DNA from: Paraburkholderia sp. BCC1884
GTDB lineage: Bacteria; Pseudomonadota; Gammaproteobacteria; Burkholderiales; Burkholderiaceae
DNA length: 64,000 bases
Direction: 5' to 3'
NCBI RefSeq assembly: GCF_900996225.1
Contig: NZ_CAAJGL010000101.1
Span: 434,001-498,000 of the forward strand
Shown here: in pieces, positions 53,336-62,184 of the stretch
Numbering within the stretch: position 1 is the first letter of the stretch
Layout of the letters: every line of letters starts with the position of its first letter
Notes under the pieces: model-generated
The model's database searches: none
What the model saw: only the letters and a program-made list of their open reading frames with translations
Told to the model about the DNA's origin: nothing
Program-made: the position numbers and the translations under genes

Positions 53336-54635
53336 TTCCCTGTTTGGTCGGCTGGCGCTGCTAGTCGTCGCGGTTCTGCTGTTATCGCATTTCGCGTGGT
53401 ACGCGCTCATGCGTCTCGAGCGCACCCAGCTGCAAACGCGCTACGCCGTCGAAGAAGCCACCTTCCTCGTCGACGCAGTGCGTCAGCACGTGGCTCACAC
53501 GCCGGACCAGCCGTTGCCGTCGCGCGTCAAGCTGGTCGATCCGGCGAGCCCTGAAGTGCCGCCGGAAAACGCCGATTTGCCGCCGCCGCTCGAACGTTTC
53601 ATCGAAGACGTGCGCGATCGCATGCCGTCCGGCACGCAGGTGCGCGCGGGCTTGCCCGGTCATCCGCCGGCGCTATGGGTGCGCGGCACGTCCGATCGCA
53701 GCTGGATCGTCGTGCCGGTGCAGCCGCTGCGAACGCCGCGTTCGCTCGATCGCACGGTGCTGTGGCTCGCCATTATTTTCTCGTTCGCGGTGATGGCGGC
53801 GCTGTTTGCCGCATGGGCTCTGCAGCAGCCCTTGCGCTCGCTCGCCCAGGCGGTGACGCGTTTCGGCCGAGGTCTACCGGTGCCGCCGGTGCCCGAGCGC
53901 GGTCCGCGCGAATTGCGCCAGCTCACGCACGGTTTCAATCAGATGGTGCAGGAAGTGGCACGCACGGAAAACGATCGCGCGGTGATGCTGGCGGGCGTCG
54001 CACACGATCTGAAAACGCCGCTTGCACGCTTGCGCCTGCGCGCCGAGATGATGGAAGAAGTCAAGATGCGCGACGGCGTGGTGCGCGACGTCGATTCCAT
54101 GACGCACATCGTCGAACAGTTTCTGGTGTTCGCGCACGATGGCGCCGATCGCAGCGAAGCCGTCGAAGTGGACGCGCAATGCGAGCGGGTCGTGCGCAGC
54201 TATCGCGCGGTGAACGCGGGAGGGCCCACGGTGCTGACCGAGTTGCACGCAGGTTCGGCGTTCCTGTTGCCGGCCGCCACGCTAGACCGGGTTCTGTCGA
54301 ATCTGCTCGACAACGCCCACGCCTACGGCGCGCCGCCGGTGGTCGTCGCCACGGCGCGCACTTCACAAGGTTTCACGCTTTCCGTCAGCGACAACGGCAG
54401 CGGTATCGCCGCGCAAGACCTCATCAACGCCAGTCGTCCGTTCGTGCGGCTCGACCCGGCACGCGGCGGCAACGGGCATAGCGGTCTTGGGCTCGCGATC
54501 GTCGAGCGGCTGGTGCGGCGTGCGGGCGGCGAGTGGGAAATCGGCAACCACGACGGTCGTGGCTTGCGCGTGTTGATGAGCTTCCCGTTCGAGTCGGTGC
54601 CGCGTGTCGCGGCAGTGTCGGAAAGCGTCTGGTAG
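53319..54635 (+). CDS. Sensor histidine kinase (EnvZ/CpxA-like)
   Basis: A 438-residue membrane kinase. Helices at ~11-30 and ~147-167 flank a ~115-residue Pro-rich periplasmic domain; a HAMP domain follows (PLRSLAQAVTRFGRGLPVPP), then HisKA with His229 (GVAHDLKTPLARLR) and HATPase with N and G boxes (NLLDNAHAYG, DNGSGIAAQD, GHSGLGLAIV). The gene arrangement and the divergent Spy-like gene resemble cpxP-cpxRA. Confidence 0.93.
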   Translation: MRRPIDSLFGRLALLVVAVLLLSHFAWYALMRLERTQLQTRYAVEEATFLVDAVRQHVAHTPDQPLPSRVKLVDPASPEVPPENADLPPPLERFIEDVRDRMPSGTQVRAGLPGHPPALWVRGTSDRSWIVVPVQPLRTPRSLDRTVLWLAIIFSFAVMAALFAAWALQQPLRSLAQAVTRFGRGLPVPPVPERGPRELRQLTHGFNQMVQEVARTENDRAVMLAGVAHDLKTPLARLRLRAEMMEEVKMRDGVVRDVDSMTHIVEQFLVFAHDGADRSEAVEVDAQCERVVRSYRAVNAGGPTVLTELHAGSAFLLPAATLDRVLSNLLDNAHAYGAPPVVVATARTSQGFTLSVSDNGSGIAAQDLINASRPFVRLDPARGGNGHSGLGLAIVERLVRRAGGEWEIGNHDGRGLRVLMSFPFESVPRVAAVSESVW

Positions 54636-54684
54636 GGTTCGAAAGAGGCGGGCAGCGCGCTCGGGGAGCGTCTGCGCCGCCTTT

Positions 54685-54710
54685 GCGTTCCGCTGCGAGG
54701 TGCGGAACGC
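54685..54710. repeat. Hairpin between convergent genes
   Basis: GCGTTCCGC (54685-54693) and its complement GCGGAACGC (54702-54710) with an eight-base loop, no U-tract. It might be a weak or Rho-dependent terminator-like structure for the kinase gene and the gene at 54721. Confidence 0.4.
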
Positions 54711-54720
54711 AGTGCTTCAG

Positions 54721-54987
54721 TCAGTCCGAGAACAGCGTGTTCAGCGCATTCGCCGCATCGCCGTCCACCGTATTCCACGTCACCGTTTCGGCTTCGAAAA
54801 TATAGTGCGTGGTGTACTTGCCGAGACGGGCCAGGATTTCCTCCTGAATCAACTCCGGCGCCACTTCCAGTTTCAGATACCACGCCGTAGACGACAGGCG
54901 CGTCTGGAACGCGCCATATTCGGCCAGCAGATGGTCGAACGCGTCAGCATCCTGATCGCGACAGACAATCACCAGATTTCCCTTCAT
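54721..54987 (-). CDS. Small conserved protein with ferredoxin-like fold character
   Basis: An 88-residue cytoplasmic protein I do not recognise. It begins MKGNLVIVCRDQDADAFDHL and goes on STAWYLKLEVAPELIQEEILARLGKYTTHYIFEAETVTW. The beta-alpha-beta pattern (short strand, helix, strand WYLK, helix, strand YIFE) recalls Cas2/SinR-like ferredoxin folds, which is only a guess. The start is followed by coding sequence free of breaks; convergent with the kinase gene. Confidence 0.65.
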   Translation of the reverse strand: MKGNLVIVCRDQDADAFDHLLAEYGAFQTRLSSTAWYLKLEVAPELIQEEILARLGKYTTHYIFEAETVTWNTVDGDAANALNTLFSD

Positions 54988-55139
54988 GCGAATCTCCCGT
55001 TAAAGCAGTAGCGGCAACCTCGATATCTATCAGGGTCGATCATACCTGCTTCATTGCGGGAAGCCCGTGGGTGCTTTTGCGTTGAGTCAGCTAGCGTGCT
55101 GCGCGGCGCGCCTGTCTTGCGCGCGCGCCGGCAAGCGTG

Positions 55140-56831
55140 TCACCAGACGTTTGCGACCGTGCGCGCGGGCGGCGCGGTGTCGTCGGGCGGCAGGGCTTCG
55201 ATGCGATCGCGGCCGCCCGTTTTTGCGGCGTACAGGGCGGTGTCGGCCCGGCTCATGATCCGCTCGGGCAGATCGTCGGGCGACAGTTCGGTGATGCCGA
55301 TGCTCACGCTCAACCCTACCGAGGCCGGCAGTTTGGGCGACGGCATCGCCTTCAGGCGCAGCCGCAAGCGTTCGACCACTTCGCGTCCCGCCACCAGATC
55401 CGTAGCGGGCAGGAGCAGGCCGAACTCTTCGCCGCCGAGCCGGCCGATCGCATCCGCGCCGCGCAGTTCGGCGCGGCAGGTGTCGACGAAGTGTTCGAGC
55501 GCGCGGTCGCCGGCCGCGTGGCCGAAGCGGTCGTTGATCTGCTTGAAATGGTCGAGGTCGGCGATCGCCATGCACAGCGGCTGGTTGCCCGCGTGCGCGC
55601 GCTCGATTTCATGGCGCAGCAAATCGAGAAAGTAGCGCCGCGACAACGCGCCGGTCAGCGCGTCATGGCGCGCCTCGGCCGAGAGCAGCGTATTGGCCGA
55701 CTGCAACTGTTCGGCGAGATCGCGCGTGGCGCGATGGTGACGCCGCTCGCGCACATACGACACCGTGATCACCCACGCCAGCGCGACCGTGCCGGCCAGT
55801 GTCAGGAACACCAGCAAATGATCGCGCTTGTGATTGCGCAGCAACTCGGGCCACGCTGCGAGCGGATCGACCAGATGGGCGGACAGCCCGGAGTTCAGGC
55901 CGCCGCGCGACTGATAGAGCGAAGGCATCGGCTGTTCGGTCATGCCGAACAGTTGATCGGCGACCGTTGCCGGCACCCACGGCGCCTGTTCGCGCAAGCG
56001 CGTGTCGACCTGAATGCGGATGTCGGGGAAAGCCTCGCGACGGTAGGTGACCTGGCGTTCGTCCGGGCTCATCTTCGTCACATGCGAGTTGGGCAGCGCG
56101 TGGCCTTCCAGTTCGCTGTTGTGCGCCATGATGATGACGCCGTTCTCATCGGCGACGAATGTGCCGGCATGGGCGACCCAGTGGCGCAAGCGCGCGATGC
56201 CGACTTTGGCGATCACCGCGCCGACCAGCATGCCGTCGGCGTAAGCCGGCGCGGCGATGAAGATGCCCGGCTCGCCACTCGAGCGGCCCACGCCGTAGGC
56301 TTCCGAAAAGGCGCCGAGCAGCGCGTTGGTCAGATAGCCGCGCGTGCGCATGTCAACGCCCACGAAGGAACGATCGGCCGCCTGCGGATTATTGATGGAG
56401 TTGCTCGACGCCACGCAGATGCCATTGGCGTTGACGAGCCAGATCTGGTCGAGACCGGAAAAGCCTTGGGCGTCGTGCAGGAAGTTGCTTACCGCGGTCA
56501 TCTGCGGATCTTTCAGCAAGGCGGTGCGCAGGGCGGGTTCCGCCGCCTCGTTGTTCACGGCATAATTCTGGGATTGCACCAGAGCATGCTGGACCACATC
56601 CATTTCGGCCATGGTTGCGGGGATGGCGCGAGACATGGCGAGGTCGCTGGCGATCACTTCGGCCATGTTGTCGACGATCGACGTGGACATCTGCCGCTGC
56701 GCCCGCAGGGCCGCGTCCAGCTCTTGCTGTACCATCCGGTCCGCGACCATGCCGGCCACGAACCAGCAGACCAGCACGATCAGCGCGAAGCAGATCGGTC
56801 CGGTTGCCTGGCGCAAGGTTGTCCTGTTCAT
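55140..56831 (-). CDS. Membrane diguanylate cyclase with periplasmic CACHE sensor
   Basis: A 563-residue protein. An N-terminal helix (about 14-34) and a second one (about 328-350) bracket a ~290-residue periplasmic domain of dCACHE type (LDQIWLVNANGICVASS, VGVDMRTRGYL). The GGDEF domain carries GGEEF (466-470) and, five residues earlier, the RxxD product-inhibition site (RGAD, 457-460), so it should make c-di-GMP under feedback control. I prefer the ATG at 56831, with AGAGGG upstream. Confidence 0.93.
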   Translation of the reverse strand: MNRTTLRQATGPICFALIVLVCWFVAGMVADRMVQQELDAALRAQRQMSTSIVDNMAEVIASDLAMSRAIPATMAEMDVVQHALVQSQNYAVNNEAAEPALRTALLKDPQMTAVSNFLHDAQGFSGLDQIWLVNANGICVASSNSINNPQAADRSFVGVDMRTRGYLTNALLGAFSEAYGVGRSSGEPGIFIAAPAYADGMLVGAVIAKVGIARLRHWVAHAGTFVADENGVIIMAHNSELEGHALPNSHVTKMSPDERQVTYRREAFPDIRIQVDTRLREQAPWVPATVADQLFGMTEQPMPSLYQSRGGLNSGLSAHLVDPLAAWPELLRNHKRDHLLVFLTLAGTVALAWVITVSYVRERRHHRATRDLAEQLQSANTLLSAEARHDALTGALSRRYFLDLLRHEIERAHAGNQPLCMAIADLDHFKQINDRFGHAAGDRALEHFVDTCRAELRGADAIGRLGGEEFGLLLPATDLVAGREVVERLRLRLKAMPSPKLPASVGLSVSIGITELSPDDLPERIMSRADTALYAAKTGGRDRIEALPPDDTAPPARTVANVW

Positions 56832-57553
56832 CGACCCTCTGATCCGTCTGGCTGTGACATGCAACTAGCTCATTCGTGGCAGCGCGCTGGCGCTGTGTCG
56901 CCCTTATCGAAGCGGCTGGCTTTGCGCCGCCGCCGCGGCCCGGGGTAAGCCGCTCACGGTGCGTCGAGTCCTGATTTTAACCGTCATGGGGCCAGACGCT
57001 ATCGTTATTGCGGGAATGCGAAGCGCGGCAGCCGCGCTCATCAGATTCCTAACGGCAGTCGAAGCGGTTTCTTAATGGCTGTACGGGTTTTCCGGATGGC
57101 CTCGGCGGCCTACGCCGCGTGCCGCGCCGGGCGCCGGTGTGGTCTGCGCACCACGTTCGGGCGCGCCTCGAAGCGTCGCTGAAGCGAGCCGGCGCGACGG
57201 CCGGATGGCGTTGCCTGATGGGGCCGCCGGCCGTTCATCGCTATTTGCCGCTAAAGGTTGTGCCTGAAACATAGGATGGTGTAGTGTCGTGCCGTCCAAA
57301 ACGAGGAAAGCTCGCCAGCCTACGGGCGGCGCCTGCGGCGACAGGAGTCCGGCTTGACGGTTGTGGTTCTGGACGCCCCTGTCCGTGAACGCTTCCTTCG
57401 CCGGTCCACGTGTCTCCAACGCTAACGATTTACCGCGCACACGCCTTTTGCCATGCCTGATTTCCGCTTTCCGGACCGATCCTCAGACCGCCGCGCCCAA
57501 GCCGCGGCCTCCTTCGTACGTTCGAATGCTTTCATCAACGGGGAGCGCATCTG
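56832..57553. other. Large divergent intergenic region
   Basis: About 720 bases between the cyclase gene and the ABC permease gene. A minus-strand frame (57072-57440) is open but has no ribosome-binding site or plausible protein. I see no riboswitch motif that I can support. Confidence 0.45.
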
Positions 57554-59305
57554 ATGGATTTCAGCTTCAACCTCAAGCGCACCGCCAATGCCTCGGCATG
57601 GCGGGTACTGCCTAATCGCTGGGACTTCGTCGCCTTTCCGCTGATCATCTGCGTGATCGCCATGGCGGCGATCGGCTTTCACGAAACCCTGGCGCCGATG
57701 TCGACGCTCAAGACGCAAGCCATTTCGCTCGATCCGGCGAACCTGCCTGAGTACGCGATGCGCACCACGCTGCGCATGCTGGCGGCGATGGTCGCCTCGC
57801 TGATCTTCACGCTGGGGTACGGCACGCTGGCCGCCAAGAGCCGGCGCGCCGGGCTCGTTCTCGTGCCGATTCTCGACATCCTGCAGTCGGTGCCGGTGCT
57901 CGGCTACATTTCGTTTACGGTCACTTTCTTCCTCGCGCTCTTTCCAGGCCGCGTGCTCGGCGCCGAACTGGCGGCGATCTTCGCGATCTTCACGAGCCAG
58001 GCGTGGAACATGACGTTCAGCTTCTACCAGTCGCTGCGCACGGTGCCGCGCGATCTGGACGAAGTCTCGCGCGGCTTTCATCTGACTTCGTGGCAACGCT
58101 TCTGGAAGCTCGAAGTGCCGTTCTCGATGCCCGGCCTCATCTGGAACATGATGATGTCGATGTCGGGCGGCTGGTTCTTCGTGGTGGCCTCGGAGGCGAT
58201 CACGGTCGGCAACAACACGATCACGCTGCCGGGCATCGGCGCGTACCTGGCGCAGGCCATTTCGGTGAAGGACCTGCACGCGATCGGCTGGGTGATCCTC
58301 GCCATGACCGTCGTGATCCTCGCCTACGACCAGCTTCTGTTCCGCCCGCTGGTCGCGTGGGCGGACAAGTTCCGCATGGAAAATACCAGTTCGGGCGACG
58401 CGCCGGAGTCCTGGCTGCTCGACCTGATTCGCCGTACCCGTCTGATTCACCGTCTGCTGGTGCCGCTCGGCTGGATGTTCGCGCGGGCCGCGCGGGTGCG
58501 CTTCCAGTTGCCGGCGTTCAACGCGCCGCGTTTCCAGATTCCGCAGCGCGAAAAAACCTCGAAGTTGGGCGACCGGCTGTGGGCCGCGCTGGTGCTGGTG
58601 CTCACGGTCTTCGTGGTGTACCGCGTCGGCTCGTACGTGCGTACCGGCGTGACGCTCGGCGAAGTCGGCCACGTGTTCGTGCTCGGGCTCATTACCTTGC
58701 TGCGGGTGGTGGTGCTGATCGCGATCGCCTCGGTGATCTGGGTGCCGATCGGCGTGCTGATCGGCTTGCGCCCGGCGCTGTCGGAAAAGATCCAGCCGCT
58801 CGCGCAATTCCTCGCCGCGTTCCCGGCGAACCTGCTGTTCCCGGTGTTCGTGATCGTGATCGTGCGCTTTCATCTGAATCCGGACATCTGGCTCTCGCCG
58901 CTGATCGTGCTCGGCACGCAGTGGTATATCCTCTTCAACGTGATTGCCGGCGCGAGTTCCTATCCGAACGACTATCGCGAAGCGGCCAAGAATTTCCATA
59001 TCCGCGGCTGGCAATGGTGGCGTCAGGCGATGCTGCCGGGCATTTTTCCGTACTACGTGACCGGCGCGATCACGGCGTCGGGCGGCGCGTGGAACGCGAG
59101 CATCGTCGCGGAATTCGTGCAGTGGGGCGACACCAGGGTCGCCGCGCACGGCGTGGGCGCATATATCGCGCAGACCACCGCCGCCGGCGACTATCCGAAG
59201 ATCATTCTGGGCATTGCCGTGATGTCCCTGTTCGTGACCCTGTTCAACCGTCTGCTGTGGCGTCCGATGTACGCCTATGCCGAAGCCAAGCTCCGGCTCG
59301 ATTGA
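57554..59305 (+). CDS. ABC permease with two fused permease domains
   Basis: A 583-residue protein in which two BPD_transp_1 permease domains of the nitrate/sulfonate/taurine type are joined in one chain. The first EAA loop is near residue 170 (DEVSRGFHLTSWQRFWKLEVPFSMP), the second near 475 (REAAKNFHIRGWQWWRQAMLPGIFP). A linker of about 70 residues (ENTSSGDAPESW onward) separates them. Normal systems use two copies of one permease. GGGGAG precedes the ATG. The ATPase gene follows 19 bases later, and no substrate-binding gene is beside them. Confidence 0.9.
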   Translation: MDFSFNLKRTANASAWRVLPNRWDFVAFPLIICVIAMAAIGFHETLAPMSTLKTQAISLDPANLPEYAMRTTLRMLAAMVASLIFTLGYGTLAAKSRRAGLVLVPILDILQSVPVLGYISFTVTFFLALFPGRVLGAELAAIFAIFTSQAWNMTFSFYQSLRTVPRDLDEVSRGFHLTSWQRFWKLEVPFSMPGLIWNMMMSMSGGWFFVVASEAITVGNNTITLPGIGAYLAQAISVKDLHAIGWVILAMTVVILAYDQLLFRPLVAWADKFRMENTSSGDAPESWLLDLIRRTRLIHRLLVPLGWMFARAARVRFQLPAFNAPRFQIPQREKTSKLGDRLWAALVLVLTVFVVYRVGSYVRTGVTLGEVGHVFVLGLITLLRVVVLIAIASVIWVPIGVLIGLRPALSEKIQPLAQFLAAFPANLLFPVFVIVIVRFHLNPDIWLSPLIVLGTQWYILFNVIAGASSYPNDYREAAKNFHIRGWQWWRQAMLPGIFPYYVTGAITASGGAWNASIVAEFVQWGDTRVAAHGVGAYIAQTTAAGDYPKIILGIAVMSLFVTLFNRLLWRPMYAYAEAKLRLD

Positions 59306-59324
59306 GAAATAAAGGCTAAACGCG

Positions 59325-60671
59325 ATGCAAAATCCTAAAGCTGCTATGACCGCCGCGCCGATCCAGACGCCGCCGATGCCGCCGCGCCTCGGCGAAGAGA
59401 TCCTGCGCGTCAAGGACGTGTGCCGTGGGTTCAACAAATCGCAGGGCGAACTGCTCGTCCTCGACGATGCGAACCTGTCGCTGCGCGAAGGCGAGATCGT
59501 CGGTCTGCTGGGCCGGTCGGGCTCGGGCAAGTCGACGCTGCTGCGCATCATCGCCGGTCTGATCGAACCGACCGACGGCGAAGTCACGTATATGGGCAAG
59601 CCGCTCGACGGCCCGGCGCGCGGCGTCGCAATGGTGTTCCAGACCTTCGCGCTGTTCCCGTGGCTGACCGTGCTGCAAAACGTGGAAGCGGGTCTCGAAG
59701 CGCAAGGCGTCGGCGCCAGCGAGCGGCGCACGCGTGCGCTGGCCGCGATCGATCTGATCGGTCTCGACGGTTTTGAAAACGCCTATCCGCGCGAGTTGTC
59801 GGGCGGCATGCGCCAGCGCGTCGGTTTTGCGCGGGCGCTGGTGGTCGACCCCACGCTGCTGCTGATGGACGAGCCGTTTTCCGCGCTCGACGTGCTGACC
59901 GCCGAAACGCTGCGTACCGACTTGCTCGATCTGTGGACGCAAGGCCGCATGCCGATCAAGGCGGTGCTGATCGTCACGCACAACATCGAAGAAGCGGTGT
60001 TCATGTGCGACCGGATTCTGGTGTTGTCGTCCAATCCGGGCCGGGTGATCGCCGAGATCAAGGTGCCGTTCAAGCATCCGCGTAACCGTCTGGACCCGGC
60101 GTTCCGCCGGCTCGTGGACGAGATCTACGCGAAGATGACCGCGCGCCAGACCGACGAAAAGACCAAGAAAGGGCTGGAGCTGCACAGCTGGCTGCCGCAT
60201 GTCTCGACCAACCTGATGGCGGGTCTGATCGAGACGCTGGCCGCCGCGCCGTACCACGGCCGCGCCGACATGCCGGAAATCGCCCGTTCGCTGCATCTGG
60301 AGGTGGACGATCTGTTCCCGGTGGCCGAAGTGCTGCAGCACCTCGGTTTCGCCGACGTGCGCGAAGGCGACATTTTCCTGACGCCGCCGGCCCGCGTGTT
60401 TTCGGAGTTCGGCACGCAGGAACGGAAGATGATGTTCGCCGAACATCTGCTGCGCCATGTGCCGCTTGCCGCGCGAATCAAGAAAGTGCTGAACGAACGG
60501 CCGGGACACCGCGCGCCGCGCGTGCGCTTCGAGCAGGAGTTGGAGGATTTTCTGTCGGACAGCGCCGCGGAAGAGACGCTCGACGCGGTCATCAACTGGG
60601 GCCGTTACGGTGAGATTTTCTCGTACAACGACCAGACCGAAATCTTCAGCCTGGAAGACGTGGAGTCTTAA
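59325..60671 (+). CDS. Nitrate/sulfonate-type ABC ATPase with C-terminal AAA-associated domain
   Basis: A 448-residue ATPase. Walker A GRSGSGKST (63-71), signature LSGGMRQR (158-165), Walker B LLLMDEPFSALD and the H-loop VTHN are intact in the first ~270 residues, which resemble SsuB/TauB/NrtD. The last ~140 residues (from about HSWLPHVSTNLMAG) form the AAA-associated C-terminal domain seen only in a subset, ending with an acidic tail. It may regulate transport. A terminator follows. Confidence 0.9.
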   Translation: MQNPKAAMTAAPIQTPPMPPRLGEEILRVKDVCRGFNKSQGELLVLDDANLSLREGEIVGLLGRSGSGKSTLLRIIAGLIEPTDGEVTYMGKPLDGPARGVAMVFQTFALFPWLTVLQNVEAGLEAQGVGASERRTRALAAIDLIGLDGFENAYPRELSGGMRQRVGFARALVVDPTLLLMDEPFSALDVLTAETLRTDLLDLWTQGRMPIKAVLIVTHNIEEAVFMCDRILVLSSNPGRVIAEIKVPFKHPRNRLDPAFRRLVDEIYAKMTARQTDEKTKKGLELHSWLPHVSTNLMAGLIETLAAAPYHGRADMPEIARSLHLEVDDLFPVAEVLQHLGFADVREGDIFLTPPARVFSEFGTQERKMMFAEHLLRHVPLAARIKKVLNERPGHRAPRVRFEQELEDFLSDSAAEETLDAVINWGRYGEIFSYNDQTEIFSLEDVES

Positions 60672-60702
60672 GCGCGGCGGAGAAGATTGAGAGATTCACG
60701 CG

Positions 60703-60733
60703 AAAACGGCAGGGGAGACCCTGCCGTTTTTTT
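60703..60733. terminator. Terminator after the ABC ATPase (bidirectional)
   Basis: Stem CGGCAGGG / CCCTGCCG (60707-60714, 60719-60726), GAGA loop, seven T after it and four A before it. It serves the ABC unit and the convergent lipoprotein genes. Confidence 0.9.
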
Positions 60734-60745
60734 ATTGCCGATCGC

Positions 60746-61315
60746 TTATTGCAGATTGCCCCAGCGTTGAACCGCCGGTTCCGCCGACGCCCATTTCCAG
60801 CCCTTGTCCTGTTGACAGGCGCTTGCCGTGTACCAATCCTCATGCGCCTTCGCGCCTTCGCCTTCCTGCACCGAGAACGCGAATTCCTTGCACAGTGCAA
60901 GCGCGGAGCCGAACGCACGCGTGACGCGCACCTGGCCGTGGCCATTTTCAATCGGCAGCGTGTGCTTGATCGCCCATGGCCGCGTTTCGCCGACCGGCAT
61001 GGCGCCGGCCAGCGCGGCGATCAGGTTCTGCTGATCGGTATGCATGCTGCGCATATAGCGGCCGACTGCCTCGTCGGTCGCGGCCTGCACGGCGATGCCC
61101 ACGCCGATGCCGATGGCCGGATTCGACGTGACCAGACCCGTGGCCACGCCGGCGGCCGCACCACTTGCCGCACCGACCGAGCCACAGCCGCTCGTCAACA
61201 GGCTTGCGCCGACGCATAACGCGCCGGCCAGCACGAGCCGCACGCGATTGCCCGACCGCGCGGCGAGGCGAATGCGCTGCACCGCGCCCGCAGCGGTATG
61301 CGAACGCGCCGTCAT
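60746..61315 (-). CDS. Lipoprotein, paralogue B of a tandem pair
   Basis: A 189-residue lipoprotein with lipobox LTSGC, an Ala/Gly-rich glycine-zipper-like segment (SVGAASGAAAGVATGLVTSNPAIGIGVGIAV) and a C-terminal domain ending CQQDKGWKWASAEPAVQRWGNLQ. It is clearly homologous to the gene just upstream: both share PIE-x-x-HG-x-V, L-x-CKE, FSV and the C-terminal WKWASAEPA-x-x-RWG-x-LQ. Start and stop of the pair overlap by ATGA. Function unknown. Confidence 0.8.
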   Translation of the reverse strand: MTARSHTAAGAVQRIRLAARSGNRVRLVLAGALCVGASLLTSGCGSVGAASGAAAGVATGLVTSNPAIGIGVGIAVQAATDEAVGRYMRSMHTDQQNLIAALAGAMPVGETRPWAIKHTLPIENGHGQVRVTRAFGSALALCKEFAFSVQEGEGAKAHEDWYTASACQQDKGWKWASAEPAVQRWGNLQ

Positions 61316-61890
61316 TGCAGCGCGCCCCAGCGTTCGGTGGCGGGTTCAGCCGACGCCCATTTCCAGTTGGTGCCGTCGCGGCAGATCGAGGCCACGTAAA
61401 ACGCGCTGCTCGCCGGCACGTTCTTGGTCGCGGTTTGATCGACGGAGAAGACGATTTCCTTGCAGTCGAGATCGCCCGCGCTGATCGAGCGGCTGACGGT
61501 GACGCGGCCGTGTTCGTCGTCTTCGATCGGGAACGAGTGAGTCACGCTCCACGGCGCCACCGCGCCGACTTCGAGCGGCCCGGCGATTTTTGCGATGCCG
61601 TCCTGCGTATTCGTATGGACCACGCGCTCGGAGTACTGCACGCCGGCGCGGGCCGCGGCGACTGCGCCAAGACCGATGCCGGTGGCGACCGCCGCATTGC
61701 TGGTGACTTGCGCCGCGATCGCGGCGCCGCCTATACCGGCGCCGGCCGTCGCGCCTTCCGAGTAAAGCGAACTACAGCCGCTTAACGCCGACGTGATCGC
61801 CACCGCGAGCGCAACGATTGCCGTTGCATTGGGGCGGCCACGTCCGGCCGTCTGTTTTGCCCATTCGGCCCACACCATACTTTTTTGCAT
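61312..61890 (-). CDS. Lipoprotein, paralogue A of a tandem pair
   Basis: A 192-residue lipoprotein with a lipobox ALSGC after a long N-region, a Gly/Ala-rich segment (GATAGAGIGGAAIAAQVTSNAAVATGIGLGAVAAA) and a C-terminal domain ending WKWASAEPATERWGALQ. An AGGGA site precedes the ATG, though Met5 could also start. The last four bases overlap the next paralogue. The Gly-rich segment could insert in or along the outer membrane; I do not recognise a named family. Confidence 0.8.
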   Translation of the reverse strand: MQKSMVWAEWAKQTAGRGRPNATAIVALAVAITSALSGCSSLYSEGATAGAGIGGAAIAAQVTSNAAVATGIGLGAVAAARAGVQYSERVVHTNTQDGIAKIAGPLEVGAVAPWSVTHSFPIEDDEHGRVTVSRSISAGDLDCKEIVFSVDQTATKNVPASSAFYVASICRDGTNWKWASAEPATERWGALQ

Positions 61891-62184
61891 TTCCCTGTCC
61901 CTACTCCTGCAAGTGCCTTTCGATCACGCTCGCAACGAGTTTGTGAACGTGTGGCACGCCTTCGCATTGCAGCGCTATCTGCTGCCGCATTTTGCAGGAT
62001 GCCATTTGTAATTGGCAGTGGGAAAGTGCAAGTAATTGCAAAAGATGGTGCGGGTCAAACCGCTTTCTGCTTGATGCGAGCCAGTTTTGATTGGTGGTGC
62101 GAAGGGATTTTGACCGAGTCGCGCACGCGTCGCGTGCAGGTCATCGACACGGCAGCGCCGTGGCGCTGCCCGCGTTTCACCACG
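61891..62184. other. Intergenic region before the sigma-54 activator gene
   Basis: No gene. It holds a TGGCACG (61952) followed by TTGCA, but the spacing is wrong for a sigma-54 promoter. Confidence 0.45.

Noticed and set aside
57072..57440. Possible 122-residue gene in the large gap before the ABC permease
   Set aside because: No ribosome-binding site, no signal or domain, and composition like random high-GC frames.
57422..59731. Minus-strand open frame of about 770 codons
   Set aside because: It is antisense to the double permease and ATPase genes; Arg/His-rich with no domain, a high-GC shadow.
61952..61971. TGGCACG followed by TTGCA, resembling a sigma-54 promoter
   Set aside because: The GG and GC are fourteen bases apart instead of ten, and no gene follows on that strand.
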